Shown here: positions 1 through 7,345 of the stretch, one piece after another
Position numbering within the stretch: position 1 is the first letter of the stretch
Layout of the letters: each line of letters opens with the position of its first letter
NCBI RefSeq assembly: GCF_003096675.1
Contig: NZ_QEKW01000003.1
Coordinates: forward strand, 1-64,000
Direction of reading: 5' to 3'
DNA length: 64,000 bases
Origin: Actinomycetospora cinnamomea
GTDB taxonomy: Bacteria > Actinomycetota > Actinomycetes > Mycobacteriales > Pseudonocardiaceae
Made by a program: the position numbers and the translations under genes
Notes under the pieces: model-generated
What the model was told of the DNA's origin: nothing
Databases searched by the model: none
Seen by the model: the letters and a program-made list of their open reading frames with translations, nothing else

Positions 1-95
1 GATTCTGTCCCTCAGCAAGACAGATCATCGCAGGTCAGGAGCACCTTTCGTCATTCAGACCCCGGTGTCAGAGCCGGTCCGGTGAAAGGCCTGGG

Positions 96-614
96 CTAGA
101 GGGCCCGGGCCCAGCGCGTGGCGGGCGCCGACCACTCCGGCGGCCGGTAGGGCCCGCCGTCGGCGTGCCAGCTGCGGTGGGCGTAGAACGCCTGGGCGGC
201 GGCGTTCGCCGTGTAGACCCACAGCACCGCTCGCCGGTAGCCGCACGCCGCGAGGTGGGCGATGCCCGCGTCGTGCAGCGCGGCGCCCGCCCCGGTGCCG
301 ATCACCGGCGGGTCGACGTAGAGGCTGTGCAGCTCGGCGCTGGGCAGGGTCGTGTCGCCGGAGACGTCGGGGACGCGCAGCGGCCCAACCGTGCAATAGC
401 CGCGCACCCCCGTGCCGTCCTCGGCCACGAACACCGCCGTCGGCTCCGGCGCGGCCATCGCCTGCCGGCGGGATGCGGCGAACACCGCCGGGTCCAGGGC
501 GTCGAGCCGGTCGTCGGCGACGATGCCGCGGTAGGTGTGCCGCCACCCCGCGACGGTGATCGCCCCGATCCGGTCGGCGTCGGCGTCGACGGCGCGGCGG
601 ATGGTCCACCCCAC
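96..614 (-). CDS. GNAT family N-acetyltransferase
   Basis: A 172-residue protein of GNAT fold, predicted to move an acetyl or acyl group from CoA to an amine; the acceptor cannot be read from sequence. The N-terminus (IRRAVDADADRI) has the usual beta1-alpha1 opening. Residues 94-112 carry the LYVDP strand followed by a glycine-rich turn (VIGTGAGAAL) that replaces the standard Q/RxxGxG/A pyrophosphate loop in somewhat degenerate form. AAAQAFYAHRSW near the C-terminus is the typical late helix and strand. The GTG start lies 4 nt after the stop of the MFS gene upstream on the same strand, so the two are probably cotranscribed and coupled. Family call firm, substrate unknown. Confidence 0.85.
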   Translation of the reverse strand: MGWTIRRAVDADADRIGAITVAGWRHTYRGIVADDRLDALDPAVFAASRRQAMAAPEPTAVFVAEDGTGVRGYCTVGPLRVPDVSGDTTLPSAELHSLYVDPPVIGTGAGAALHDAGIAHLAACGYRRAVLWVYTANAAAQAFYAHRSWHADGGPYRPPEWSAPATRWARAL

Positions 615-618
615 CGGT

Positions 619-1821
619 TCAGTCCCCGTCGGCCCGGGCGGCGACGCGTTCGGCCACGGGTTCCGCGCGCACGGGCGTGATCGCGATCGCTGCGAGCGGG
701 GCGAGGGCGGCGAGGGCGAAGCCGGCCGCGTAGCTCGACAGCCCGATGACCGCCCCGAGCACCGGCGGGGCAGCGGTCGCGACGAGGTTCTGGGTGGTGT
801 TCTGGATACCGAGCGCCCGCCCGGACCAGGCGGTACCGGCCATCTCGGCGGTCGCGGTGAACGCCAGCCCGTTGTCGGCGACGGTGATGATCGAGCCGGC
901 CGCGATGGCGGCGACGGCGACGGCCCCGACGGTCAGGTCGCCCAGCGCGAAGACCAGCAGCACGCCGGCGCTGGCCACCGCGAGCAGGCGCATCGGGCGC
1001 AGCCGCGAGCCCACGCGGTCGGACCACCAGCCGCTGGCGATGCGCCCGCCCGCCCCGGCGAGCTGCGCGACGGCCACGAACACCCCGGCCGCGCCCGGCG
1101 ACCACCCCTGCTCGCGCACCAGGTACTCCAGGGAGAAGGCCGAGATCGCGAACTGCGGCAGCACCAGCAGCGCGCTCGCCCCGTGCACGCGCGGCAGGAC
1201 CGCGCTGCGGTAGGGCGAGGCGGGCGGGGCCGCGCCGGGTTCCCGGGGCGCGCGCGGCGGGTCGGCGGCCGCGAGCAGCACGAGCCCGGCGCAGACGAGG
1301 CACGCCAGCGCCGGCCAGACCAGCGCGGACAGCGAGCCCTCGCGTGCCGCGAGCGTCGGGAGCACGAGGCCGGCCGCGGCCACGCCGAGGGGCTGCGCGG
1401 TCTGGCGGATGCCCATGGCGACGCCGCGCTCCTCGACGCCGAACCAGCCCATGATCAGCCGCCCGCTCGCGGCGTTCACCGAGGCGGCCCCGATCCCCGC
1501 CAGGACGAGCAGCGCGATCGCCACCACCAGCGAGCCCGGCGAGAGCAGCGCCAGCACGCCGCTGACCACCCCGCACGCGCCCAGGCCGAGCGCCATCGGC
1601 ACCCGCTCGCCGACGCGGTCGACGACCGCACCCCACGCGATCAGCGCGACGAGCAGCCCGAGCGTCGGCGCGGCCACCACCACGCCGACCGCGGCGAGCG
1701 AGAGCCCGCGCTCGTCGCGCAGGGTGGGGACGAGGAAGGGTACGCCGTAGACGAGCGCCGACGCCGCGGTCTGCGCCGCGACGCCGACGGCGAGGACGAC
1801 CCACCGCCGACGTGATCCCAC
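619..1821 (-). CDS. MFS transporter, 12 membrane segments
   Basis: A 400-residue major facilitator superfamily permease. Hydrophobic segments cover nearly the whole length and are compatible with 12 helices in two halves. The cytoplasmic loop-2/3 motif appears as GAVVDRVGERVP in the first half and as SGWWSDRVGSRLRP in the second, the internal repeat expected of the family. Substrate is unknown; the length and absence of a large central loop fit drug or metabolite exporters and small-acid symporters equally. The start is a GTG at 1821 preceded by no Shine-Dalgarno but by a TAGACA hexamer 6 nt away, consistent with a leaderless message. The GNAT gene follows closely. Confidence 0.88.
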   Translation of the reverse strand: MGSRRRWVVLAVGVAAQTAASALVYGVPFLVPTLRDERGLSLAAVGVVVAAPTLGLLVALIAWGAVVDRVGERVPMALGLGACGVVSGVLALLSPGSLVVAIALLVLAGIGAASVNAASGRLIMGWFGVEERGVAMGIRQTAQPLGVAAAGLVLPTLAAREGSLSALVWPALACLVCAGLVLLAAADPPRAPREPGAAPPASPYRSAVLPRVHGASALLVLPQFAISAFSLEYLVREQGWSPGAAGVFVAVAQLAGAGGRIASGWWSDRVGSRLRPMRLLAVASAGVLLVFALGDLTVGAVAVAAIAAGSIITVADNGLAFTATAEMAGTAWSGRALGIQNTTQNLVATAAPPVLGAVIGLSSYAAGFALAALAPLAAIAITPVRAEPVAERVAARADGD

Positions 1822-1827
1822 CCCGCC

Positions 1828-1833
1828 TGTCTA
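1828..1833 (-). promoter_or_regulatory. -10-like hexamer of a possible leaderless promoter for the MFS gene
   Basis: TAGACA on the minus strand lies 6 nt before the GTG start. Transcription would begin at or next to the start codon. No convincing -35 element is visible. Confidence 0.4.
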
Positions 1834-1880
1834 CGCCGGTACCGCCCACTGTGCAGGACGAGGTTCCCACATCGTGGGAT

Positions 1881-3773
1881 TCAGCGAAGCCCGGAGAGGA
1901 GGTCCGCGTCACCCGTGCGCGGCTGCCGGGCCCACGCGACCAGCACGGCGACCACCGCGACGAGCAGCGGCACGTCGCCCAGCACCCAGGTCAGCACGCC
2001 CGCCAGGTGCTGGTCGGCGGGCAGGTCGGGCGCCCACGGAAGGCGCAGGCGCACGAAGAAGTCGTCGATGAAGATCTGGCCCGCACCGCCGTCGGCCGGC
2101 AGCACCGGCGTCCGCGAGACGGGGTGGTCGGCCGCGAGCAGGGCCAGGCCGACGAGCGCGTGCACCGGCATCGTGGCGAGCAGGACCGTGAGCCGCGCGA
2201 GGTGCGGCAGCCCCGGTCCGTCGGGCGGCCCGGCGACCAGCGGGCCGAGGAACAGCACGCCGACGCCGAGGAACCACAGGGTCATCAGCGGCTGCAACCA
2301 GCCCAGCGGCTGGGTCAGGGCGAAGACGGGCGTCAGGTAGAGCAGCACCGGCGACGCGACGACGAGCACCACCCCGGCCAGCGGGCGGGTCAGCACCCGG
2401 ACCGTCGGCGCGGCGAGGACGTGCTCGAGCCACTCCGCGGGCCCCTCCGGACCGCCGGGCGGCGCCTCGGGGAGCGTGCGGCGGGCCAGGACGATCGGCG
2501 CGGCGAGCGCCAGGAGCAGCGGGACGGCGGTGGCGACGAGCATGTGCCCGGCGACGTGGACGGACAGCACGGCCGGCCCGTAGCGCCCGAGCCCCGACGA
2601 CGTCGCGACGACCAGCAGCGCGCACCCGCCGAACCACGCCAGCGACCGGCCCCACGGCCACCGCGCGCCCTCGCGGGCCAGGCGCCGCAGGCCGGCCGCG
2701 TAGAGCCCGGCGAGCAGCAGCGCGAGCGTGCCGGCGGTGAGGTCGGGACGCCAGGACGTCGCGAGCACCGGCGCGGTCGGTGGGGCGGCGAGGCCGTAGC
2801 CCAGCAGTGCGGTCGGCGTGCTCGCCGCGCCGGGGGCCTGCACCGGCGGCACCGCCCGGGTCGCGACCGCCGAGAGCCCGACGACGACCGCGAGCACGCC
2901 CAGCTCGACCACCCCGTGCACGCGCCCGGTGCGCCGCCGCCACAGCGCGGCACCGGCCAGCACCGCGAGCGCGGCCGTGAGCAGGACGAGCACGCCGAAG
3001 TCCGTGACGAGGCCGCCCGGCCCGTCCAGCGCGACCGCCGCCGCCACGGCGCCCGAGACCACGGTGACGACGCCCGCGAGCGTGCCGAGGCGCGCGGCCC
3101 GCCAGCGCGTCCGCGCGTCGACGTCGCCGCCGCCCAGCAACAGCACGCCGAGCGTCCCCGTCCACGCCGCGGCAGCGAGGACGTGGGCGGCGGTCGCCGG
3201 GAGCGCGAGGTCGTGGCCGACGCCGTCCGCGGCGTGCCCGGTCGCGACGGGCGCGAGGAGCCCCGCGCCCATGAGCACCAGCGTCCCGGCCGCGCCGCTC
3301 CAGCGCCGCACCTCCCCGAGGGCCAGGGCTGCCGTCACCCCGCAGGCCGCCGCGACCAGCCAGCTCAGCGGCTCGCCGCGGGCGAGCATGACCGTGGCCA
3401 GGCCCGGTCCCCCGGGCAGGCGTCCGCCGGTGGAGTCCGCGAGCGTCGCCAGCACCGACAGGGCCGCCGCGCCCGCCCCGACCCACGCCGCCCACCGTGC
3501 GATCCGCAGGCCCCGGCGCCCGGTGTCGGTGAACGGGTCGCCGCCGGCGGGCGGGGCGGCGATCACCAGCGCGACCAGCAGCCCGCCGACCGTCGCCGCC
3601 CCGGCCAGGTGCGCGACGGTGCGCAGGACCGGCACCGCGACGCGGACCGCGACCCCGGGATCGGCGAGCCCGAGCTCCGGGTAGCCGACCGGCCCGCGCA
3701 CGAGCACCGCGACGGCGGCGGCGAGCAGGCCGAGGACCACGGCACCGGCAGCGCCGGCGGCGCGGCGGGTCAC
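1881..3773 (-). CDS. CopD domain / cytochrome c oxidase assembly (CtaG) fusion membrane protein
   Basis: A 630-residue integral membrane protein joining two copper-related modules, an arrangement known in actinobacteria. Residues about 1-310 resemble the CopD copper-uptake domain, with conserved histidines in GHAADGVGHDLALP and TAAHVLAAAAWTG. Residues about 340-620 resemble caa3-type CtaG, with SVHVAGHMLVA as the histidine-bearing helix. CtaG-type proteins help deliver copper to the CuB site of cytochrome oxidase; CopD domains move copper across the membrane. The GTG start at 3773 is chosen because it overlaps the stop of the upstream gene by 4 bp (GTGA); longer open frame upstream belongs to antisense of that gene. 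No signal peptide beyond the first helix is obvious. Confidence 0.85.
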   Translation of the reverse strand: MTRRAAGAAGAVVLGLLAAAVAVLVRGPVGYPELGLADPGVAVRVAVPVLRTVAHLAGAATVGGLLVALVIAAPPAGGDPFTDTGRRGLRIARWAAWVGAGAAALSVLATLADSTGGRLPGGPGLATVMLARGEPLSWLVAAACGVTAALALGEVRRWSGAAGTLVLMGAGLLAPVATGHAADGVGHDLALPATAAHVLAAAAWTGTLGVLLLGGGDVDARTRWRAARLGTLAGVVTVVSGAVAAAVALDGPGGLVTDFGVLVLLTAALAVLAGAALWRRRTGRVHGVVELGVLAVVVGLSAVATRAVPPVQAPGAASTPTALLGYGLAAPPTAPVLATSWRPDLTAGTLALLLAGLYAAGLRRLAREGARWPWGRSLAWFGGCALLVVATSSGLGRYGPAVLSVHVAGHMLVATAVPLLLALAAPIVLARRTLPEAPPGGPEGPAEWLEHVLAAPTVRVLTRPLAGVVLVVASPVLLYLTPVFALTQPLGWLQPLMTLWFLGVGVLFLGPLVAGPPDGPGLPHLARLTVLLATMPVHALVGLALLAADHPVSRTPVLPADGGAGQIFIDDFFVRLRLPWAPDLPADQHLAGVLTWVLGDVPLLVAVVAVLVAWARQPRTGDADLLSGLR

Positions 3774-4228
3774 GGGTCGAGCCGGCCCGGGTAGCGGGCA
3801 CGGTACTCGTCCAGGTGCTGGGACTTGCAGACGTGCTGTTCCTTCTCGTTCTGCGCCTGGCGCATGCACTCGTCGAGCGTGCGCACCCCGCCGGTCTCGA
3901 GGTAGGTGACCGCGCCCGCGAGCGTGCTCCACTCCACCGCGACCGCGATCCCGACGGCGACGACACCCAGCGCCAGCCCGGCGAGCGGTCCGCGCCGGCC
4001 GACGTCGGCCCGCCCCCGTCGGCGCGCCAGCGCGGCCAGCCCGACGAGGACGGCGAGCAGCCCCAGCGCCAGGCCGCCCCATCCCGTCCACGCGCTGACC
4101 AGCGCCATCGCCCCCAGCACGGGCGCCGCGACGACCACCCCGGGGCGGCGGGAGGGTACCGGCGACCGGGCGGCGGCGTCGGTCGCCTCGGTCGCCTCGG
4201 TCGCGTCGGTCGCGGGCTCCGGGGGCAC
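3770..4228 (-). CDS. Small membrane protein upstream of CopD-CtaG
   Basis: A 152-residue protein with a Thr/Ala-rich N-terminus (repeated ATDATEATEATDA), two or three hydrophobic helices around residues 30-110 arranged like DUF4190-type proteins, and a charged C-terminal part with two cysteines 11 residues apart (DECMRQAQNEKEQHVCKS). That cysteine pair could bind metal or form a disulfide; this is inference from its position beside a copper gene. It overlaps the fusion gene downstream by 4 bp, so the two are very probably translated together. I do not recognise a named family with certainty. Confidence 0.72.
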   Translation of the reverse strand: MPPEPATDATEATEATDAAARSPVPSRRPGVVVAAPVLGAMALVSAWTGWGGLALGLLAVLVGLAALARRRGRADVGRRGPLAGLALGVVAVGIAVAVEWSTLAGAVTYLETGGVRTLDECMRQAQNEKEQHVCKSQHLDEYRARYPGRLDP

Positions 4229-4234
4229 GTCCCG

Positions 4235-4240
4235 ATCGTG
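4235..4240 (-). promoter_or_regulatory. -10-like hexamer before the small membrane protein
   Basis: CACGAT on the minus strand stands 6 nt before the GTG start at 4228. It would give a leaderless transcript for the copper-related operon. Weak match; position is the main support. Confidence 0.3.
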
Positions 4241-4290
4241 ACAAGCCCCCGGTCCCGGCCGCGCCGCGGGGGTGGGGATGCGCCGGATCC

Positions 4291-4374
4291 CGAAGCATCA
4301 CGGCGCGATCCGCCGGCGCGGCGCGAGCCGGGGGCGCGGGGGTCGACGGAGACGCTCCGGTTGTCGAAGCATCA
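4291..4374. repeat. Ten-base direct repeat CGAAGCATCA, two copies
   Basis: CGAAGCATCA occurs at 4291-4300 and 4365-4374, 74 nt apart, in the 160-nt gap upstream of the copper-related operon and downstream of the RDD gene. The spacing is near seven helical turns, so a regulator site is possible. Two ten-base copies alone are weak evidence. Confidence 0.35.
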
Positions 4375-4388
4375 GCGCGGTGGGGTGA

Positions 4389-5336
4389 TCAGCCGGGCGG
4401 CGCGAAGCCGCCGGTCGACGGGGCCCGCTCGGGCTCGGGTGCCGGCACGGAGTGCGTCGGAGCGCCCGGCCGTTCCGGCCGCGGGGCGGCGGGGAACGGG
4501 GCGGGGAACGGAGCGGCCGGGGCCGGGGCGACCGATGGTGGGGCCCCGGGCGAACCGCCCCACGCCGACCTCGCGCCCAGGCGGCGGACCTCGCGGCGGT
4601 GGCGCTCGCCGAGCACCGCGGCCAGGTAGGCCTCGGCCGGCACGCCCGCGGGTGGCGGCGGGGCGACGCGGGCGGCGACGTCGGCGGCCAGGCGGTCGGC
4701 GAGCGCGTACCGCACGGACCCCGCGATCTGCGGGGCGCGCACGAGGAACTGGCGCGCGGCCAGGGCCAGGTCGTCGGGCAGGCGGGAGAGCTCCCAGCCG
4801 GTGGCCCACGCCGCGAGCCGCGGATCCACCGGCGGCAGGCCGGTGAACGCCCCGCCCGGCAGGCGCTCGCGGACCACGACGGTGCCGGCCAGCAGGTCGC
4901 CGACCCGCTGGCCGCGCGACGAGCTCGCCGACACGACGATCCCGATCAGGCCGGTGAACAGCGAGAGCAGCCCGAAGTCGACGATGAACCCGGCGAGCGC
5001 GCGGGCCAGGGCGTGGCGGAAGACGATCGGCCCGCCGTCGACGCGCACCACCCGCAGCCCCATCGCGTACTTCCCCGGCGAGCGGCCACGGGTCAGCGTC
5101 TCCCACAGCAGCGGATAGCCCACGAACACGCCGACCGTCGTCGTCAGCGACACCGCCGCGGCGAGCGCCGGGTCGACCTCCGCGCCGACCGCCGACATCA
5201 CGAGCAGCACCGCGACGAGCAGCACGGCCATGAGCAGCACGTCGAGGGCCAGGGCGAGCGAGCGGCTCGGCAGGCGCGCGGTGCGGACGTCCAGCTCGAC
5301 CGCCTCGCCGATCACCACCCGCTCCACGACGACCAT
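4389..5336 (-). CDS. RDD family membrane protein (Rv3695-like)
   Basis: A 315-residue RDD-family protein. The family signature is visible near residues 18-30 (RTARLPSRSLALALD), followed by two long hydrophobic segments, the loop SPGKYAMGLRVVRVDGG, and a third hydrophobic region around residues 115-135. The last 80 residues are Pro/Ala-rich and probably disordered. RDD proteins are poorly defined; some act in ion exchange. It is divergent from the SpoIIM gene 41 nt away, as in the mycobacterial Rv3694c/Rv3695 pair. The true start is uncertain: in-frame GTG codons at 5327, 5318 and 5315 have better spacing to a -10-like hexamer or a GGAG than the ATG at 5336. Confidence 0.85.
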   Translation of the reverse strand: MVVVERVVIGEAVELDVRTARLPSRSLALALDVLLMAVLLVAVLLVMSAVGAEVDPALAAAVSLTTTVGVFVGYPLLWETLTRGRSPGKYAMGLRVVRVDGGPIVFRHALARALAGFIVDFGLLSLFTGLIGIVVSASSSRGQRVGDLLAGTVVVRERLPGGAFTGLPPVDPRLAAWATGWELSRLPDDLALAARQFLVRAPQIAGSVRYALADRLAADVAARVAPPPPAGVPAEAYLAAVLGERHRREVRRLGARSAWGGSPGAPPSVAPAPAAPFPAPFPAAPRPERPGAPTHSVPAPEPERAPSTGGFAPPG

Positions 5337-5364
5337 CGTGCCGCACGCGGGTGTCGCGGTCCGG

Positions 5365-5370
5365 CAGGAT
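5365..5370 (+). promoter_or_regulatory. -10-like hexamer for the SpoIIM gene
   Basis: CAGGAT ends 7 nt before the GTG at 5378. The same hexamer and spacing precede the VOC gene at 6860, which supports both the start choice and leaderless transcription. Confidence 0.4.
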
Positions 5371-5377
5371 CGGCGGT

Positions 5378-6385
5378 GTGGACGTCGACGCCTACGTCAC
5401 CGCGCACCGGCCCGAGTGGGACCGGCTCGCGGTGCTGCTCGCGCGGCGCCGCTGGACCGGCGAGGAGGTCGACGAGGCCGTGGCGCTCTACGAGCGCGCG
5501 GCCACCCACCTCTCGGTGGTGCGCTCCACCTCGCCCGACCCCGCCCTCGTCGCCCGGCTCTCGACGCTCGTCGCCCGCGCCCGCACGGCGATCACCGGCT
5601 CGGCGGGCCCGTCCTGGCGCGACGTCACGCGGTTCGCGACCGTCGGCTTCGCCGTGGCGCTCGCGGCATCGTGGCGGTGGTGGCTCACGACGCTGACGCT
5701 CAGTGCCGTGGTGATGGTCGCGGTCGGCACCTGGGTCGCCCGCTCCCCCGACGTGGCGTCGGCGATCCTGCCGCCCGCGGAGACCCGGCGGCTGGTGGAG
5801 GAGGACTTCGCGTCCTACTACAGCTCGAACCCGGCGTCGTCGTTCGCCGCACGGGTGTGGACCAACAACGCCTGGATCGCCGCGGTCTGCCTCGTCACCG
5901 GCGTGCTGATCCTGCCCGTGCTGTGGGTGCTGCTGCAGAACGTGGTCAACGTCGGCATCGCCGGCGGCATCCTCGCCGCCAACGGCCGCGCCGACCTCTT
6001 CTTCGGGCTGATCACGCCGCACGGGCTGCTCGAGCTGACCGCGCTGTTCGTCGCCGCCGGGGCCGGGCTGCGGCTGGGATGGTCGTGGATCGACCCCGGC
6101 CCGCTCAGCCGTTCGGAGTCCCTCGCGCGCCAGGGCCGCACCACGGTCGGGATCGCGCTCGGCGTCGCCGTCCTGCTGCTGGTGTCGGGCGTGATCGAGG
6201 CGTTCGTGACGCCGTCGGGGCTGCCGACCGCGGCGCGCATCGGCATCGGCGTGCTGGCCGAGGCCGGGTTCGTGGCCTACGTGCTGTGGGGCGTGGTGCT
6301 GGTGCGCCGCCACGGGTCCACGGCCCCCGCCCTGGCCGACCTCGGCACCGACCGGCGCGGTGCCGCGCTGCCGGCGGCGGGGTGA
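5378..6385 (+). CDS. Stage II sporulation protein M family (DUF95) membrane protein, Rv3694c-like
   Basis: A 335-residue SpoIIM-family integral membrane protein. The soluble N-terminal part (residues 1-100) has the YVTAHRPEWDRLAVLLAR opening common to actinobacterial members and is helical. The C-terminal two thirds hold about six hydrophobic helices, including the NVVNVGIAGGILAANGR stretch typical of DUF95. In Bacillus, SpoIIM works with SpoIID and SpoIIP in engulfment; actinobacterial members are not known to do this and travel with MoxR/DUF58 genes. The GTG at 5378 is preferred over one at 5351 because of the -10 hexamer just before it. The AraC gene begins 7 nt downstream. Confidence 0.87.
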   Translation: MDVDAYVTAHRPEWDRLAVLLARRRWTGEEVDEAVALYERAATHLSVVRSTSPDPALVARLSTLVARARTAITGSAGPSWRDVTRFATVGFAVALAASWRWWLTTLTLSAVVMVAVGTWVARSPDVASAILPPAETRRLVEEDFASYYSSNPASSFAARVWTNNAWIAAVCLVTGVLILPVLWVLLQNVVNVGIAGGILAANGRADLFFGLITPHGLLELTALFVAAGAGLRLGWSWIDPGPLSRSESLARQGRTTVGIALGVAVLLLVSGVIEAFVTPSGLPTAARIGIGVLAEAGFVAYVLWGVVLVRRHGSTAPALADLGTDRRGAALPAAG

Positions 6386-6392
6386 GCGCGTC

Positions 6393-6824
6393 GTGACGGC
6401 CCACCGCGCGCACCCACCCGTGCCCGAGGACCTCCTGGTCGGCCTGCGCCGCGCCCGCGACCGCATCGACCGGGACTACGCCCAGCCCCTCGACCTCGAC
6501 GACCTCGCCGCGGTCGCCGGGCTGTCGAAGTACCACTTCCTGCGCTGCTTCGCCCGCACCTACGGCCTGACCCCGCACGCCTACCTCACCGAGCGCCGCG
6601 TCGAGCGGGCCCAGGATCTGCTGCGCGCCACCAACCTCACGGTCACCGAGATCTGCCGGCTCGTCGGCTACGAGTCCCTCGGGTCGTTCTCGTCGCGGTT
6701 CCGCCAGCTCGTGGGCAGCAGCCCGTCGCAGTACCAGGCGCGGTGGGCCCTCACCGGCGCCCCGCGGGTCCCCGGCTGCTTCGTCCTGATGCACGGGCTG
6801 TCGGACCGAGCAATTCCGGAGTAG
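6393..6824 (+). CDS. Short AraC-type regulator, DNA-binding domain only
   Basis: A 143-residue protein that is essentially one AraC/XylS DNA-binding domain. Helix-turn-helix 1 is seen in LDLDDLAAVAGLSKYHFLRC and helix-turn-helix 2 in LTVTEICRLVGYESLGSF, followed by FSSRFRQLVGSSPSQYQ, the closing signature. There is no N-terminal cupin or sensor domain, so any ligand must act otherwise or activity follows protein level. The start GTG at 6393 comes 7 nt after the SpoIIM stop. The VOC gene follows 35 nt later, and AraC/VOC pairs of this type are common in actinobacteria, so the VOC gene is the likely target. The pair interrupts a conserved MoxR locus. Confidence 0.88.
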   Translation: MTAHRAHPPVPEDLLVGLRRARDRIDRDYAQPLDLDDLAAVAGLSKYHFLRCFARTYGLTPHAYLTERRVERAQDLLRATNLTVTEICRLVGYESLGSFSSRFRQLVGSSPSQYQARWALTGAPRVPGCFVLMHGLSDRAIPE

Positions 6825-6846
6825 CCGGGGCGCCCCGGTCACGCGG

Positions 6847-6852
6847 CAGGAT
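6847..6852 (+). promoter_or_regulatory. -10-like hexamer for the VOC gene
   Basis: CAGGAT stands 7 nt before the ATG at 6860, which has no Shine-Dalgarno. A separate leaderless transcript for the VOC gene is likely even though the AraC gene is close upstream. Confidence 0.42.
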
Positions 6853-6859
6853 CCTCTGC

Positions 6860-7288
6860 ATGATCACCAACATCTCGCTGGTCACCCTGTACGTCACCGA
6901 CCAGGACGACGCGAAGAAGTTCTACTGCGACGTCCTGGGGTTCGTGGAGGGCACGGACATCACGATGGGCGAGGGCTTCCGCTGGGTGACGGTCAAGCAC
7001 CCCCAGCACCCCGAGCTCGAGGTGACGCTCATGGTCCCCGGCCCGCCGCTCGACGAGGACATGGCCGGCGCGGTTCGGCGCGCGCTGGCCAACGGCACCA
7101 TGGGCGGCTTCGGGCTCACCACCGACGACTGCCGCGCCGACCACGAGCGGCTGGCCGAGCTGGGCGTCACGTTCGTGCAGGAGCCCCAGGAGCGCCCCTA
7201 CGGCGTGGAGGCCGTGATGCGCGACAACTCCGGCAACTGGCTGGTGCTCGTCGAGCCGCGGTCGTTCACCCCGGCCGACTTCGCCTGA
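6860..7288 (+). CDS. VOC superfamily (glyoxalase/bleomycin-resistance fold) protein
   Basis: A 142-residue VOC protein with the paired beta-alpha-beta-beta-beta modules of the fold. The first module starts NISLVTLYVTDQDDAKKFYCDVLGF and the second includes DHERLAELGVTFVQEP and ends with RDNSGNWLVLVEP. Metal ligands are suggested by the C-terminal glutamate in VLVEP and the acidic residue in the first strand region, but the N-terminal histidine usual in glyoxalase I is not present, so catalysis is uncertain. Members of this subgroup next to small AraC regulators are annotated as glyoxalase-like or as antibiotic-binding proteins. It ends just before a long palindrome and a convergent DUF58 gene. 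Confidence 0.85.
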   Translation: MITNISLVTLYVTDQDDAKKFYCDVLGFVEGTDITMGEGFRWVTVKHPQHPELEVTLMVPGPPLDEDMAGAVRRALANGTMGGFGLTTDDCRADHERLAELGVTFVQEPQERPYGVEAVMRDNSGNWLVLVEPRSFTPADFA

Positions 7289-7294
7289 CGGCAT

Positions 7295-7334
7295 GTGCGT
7301 GCTTTCCCGTGCTGGAGCACGGGAAACCACGCAC
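7295..7334. terminator. Long palindrome between convergent VOC and DUF58 genes
   Basis: Arms at 7295-7313 and 7316-7334 pair at 18 of 19 positions with a 2-nt centre. It begins 7 nt after the VOC stop and 12 nt beyond the DUF58 stop, where a bidirectional terminator is expected. There is no T-tract. The arm closely resembles the one at 22607 (GTGnGTGCTTnnCCGTGCT in both). Confidence 0.7.
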
Positions 7335-7345
7335 GAGAGCGCAGC

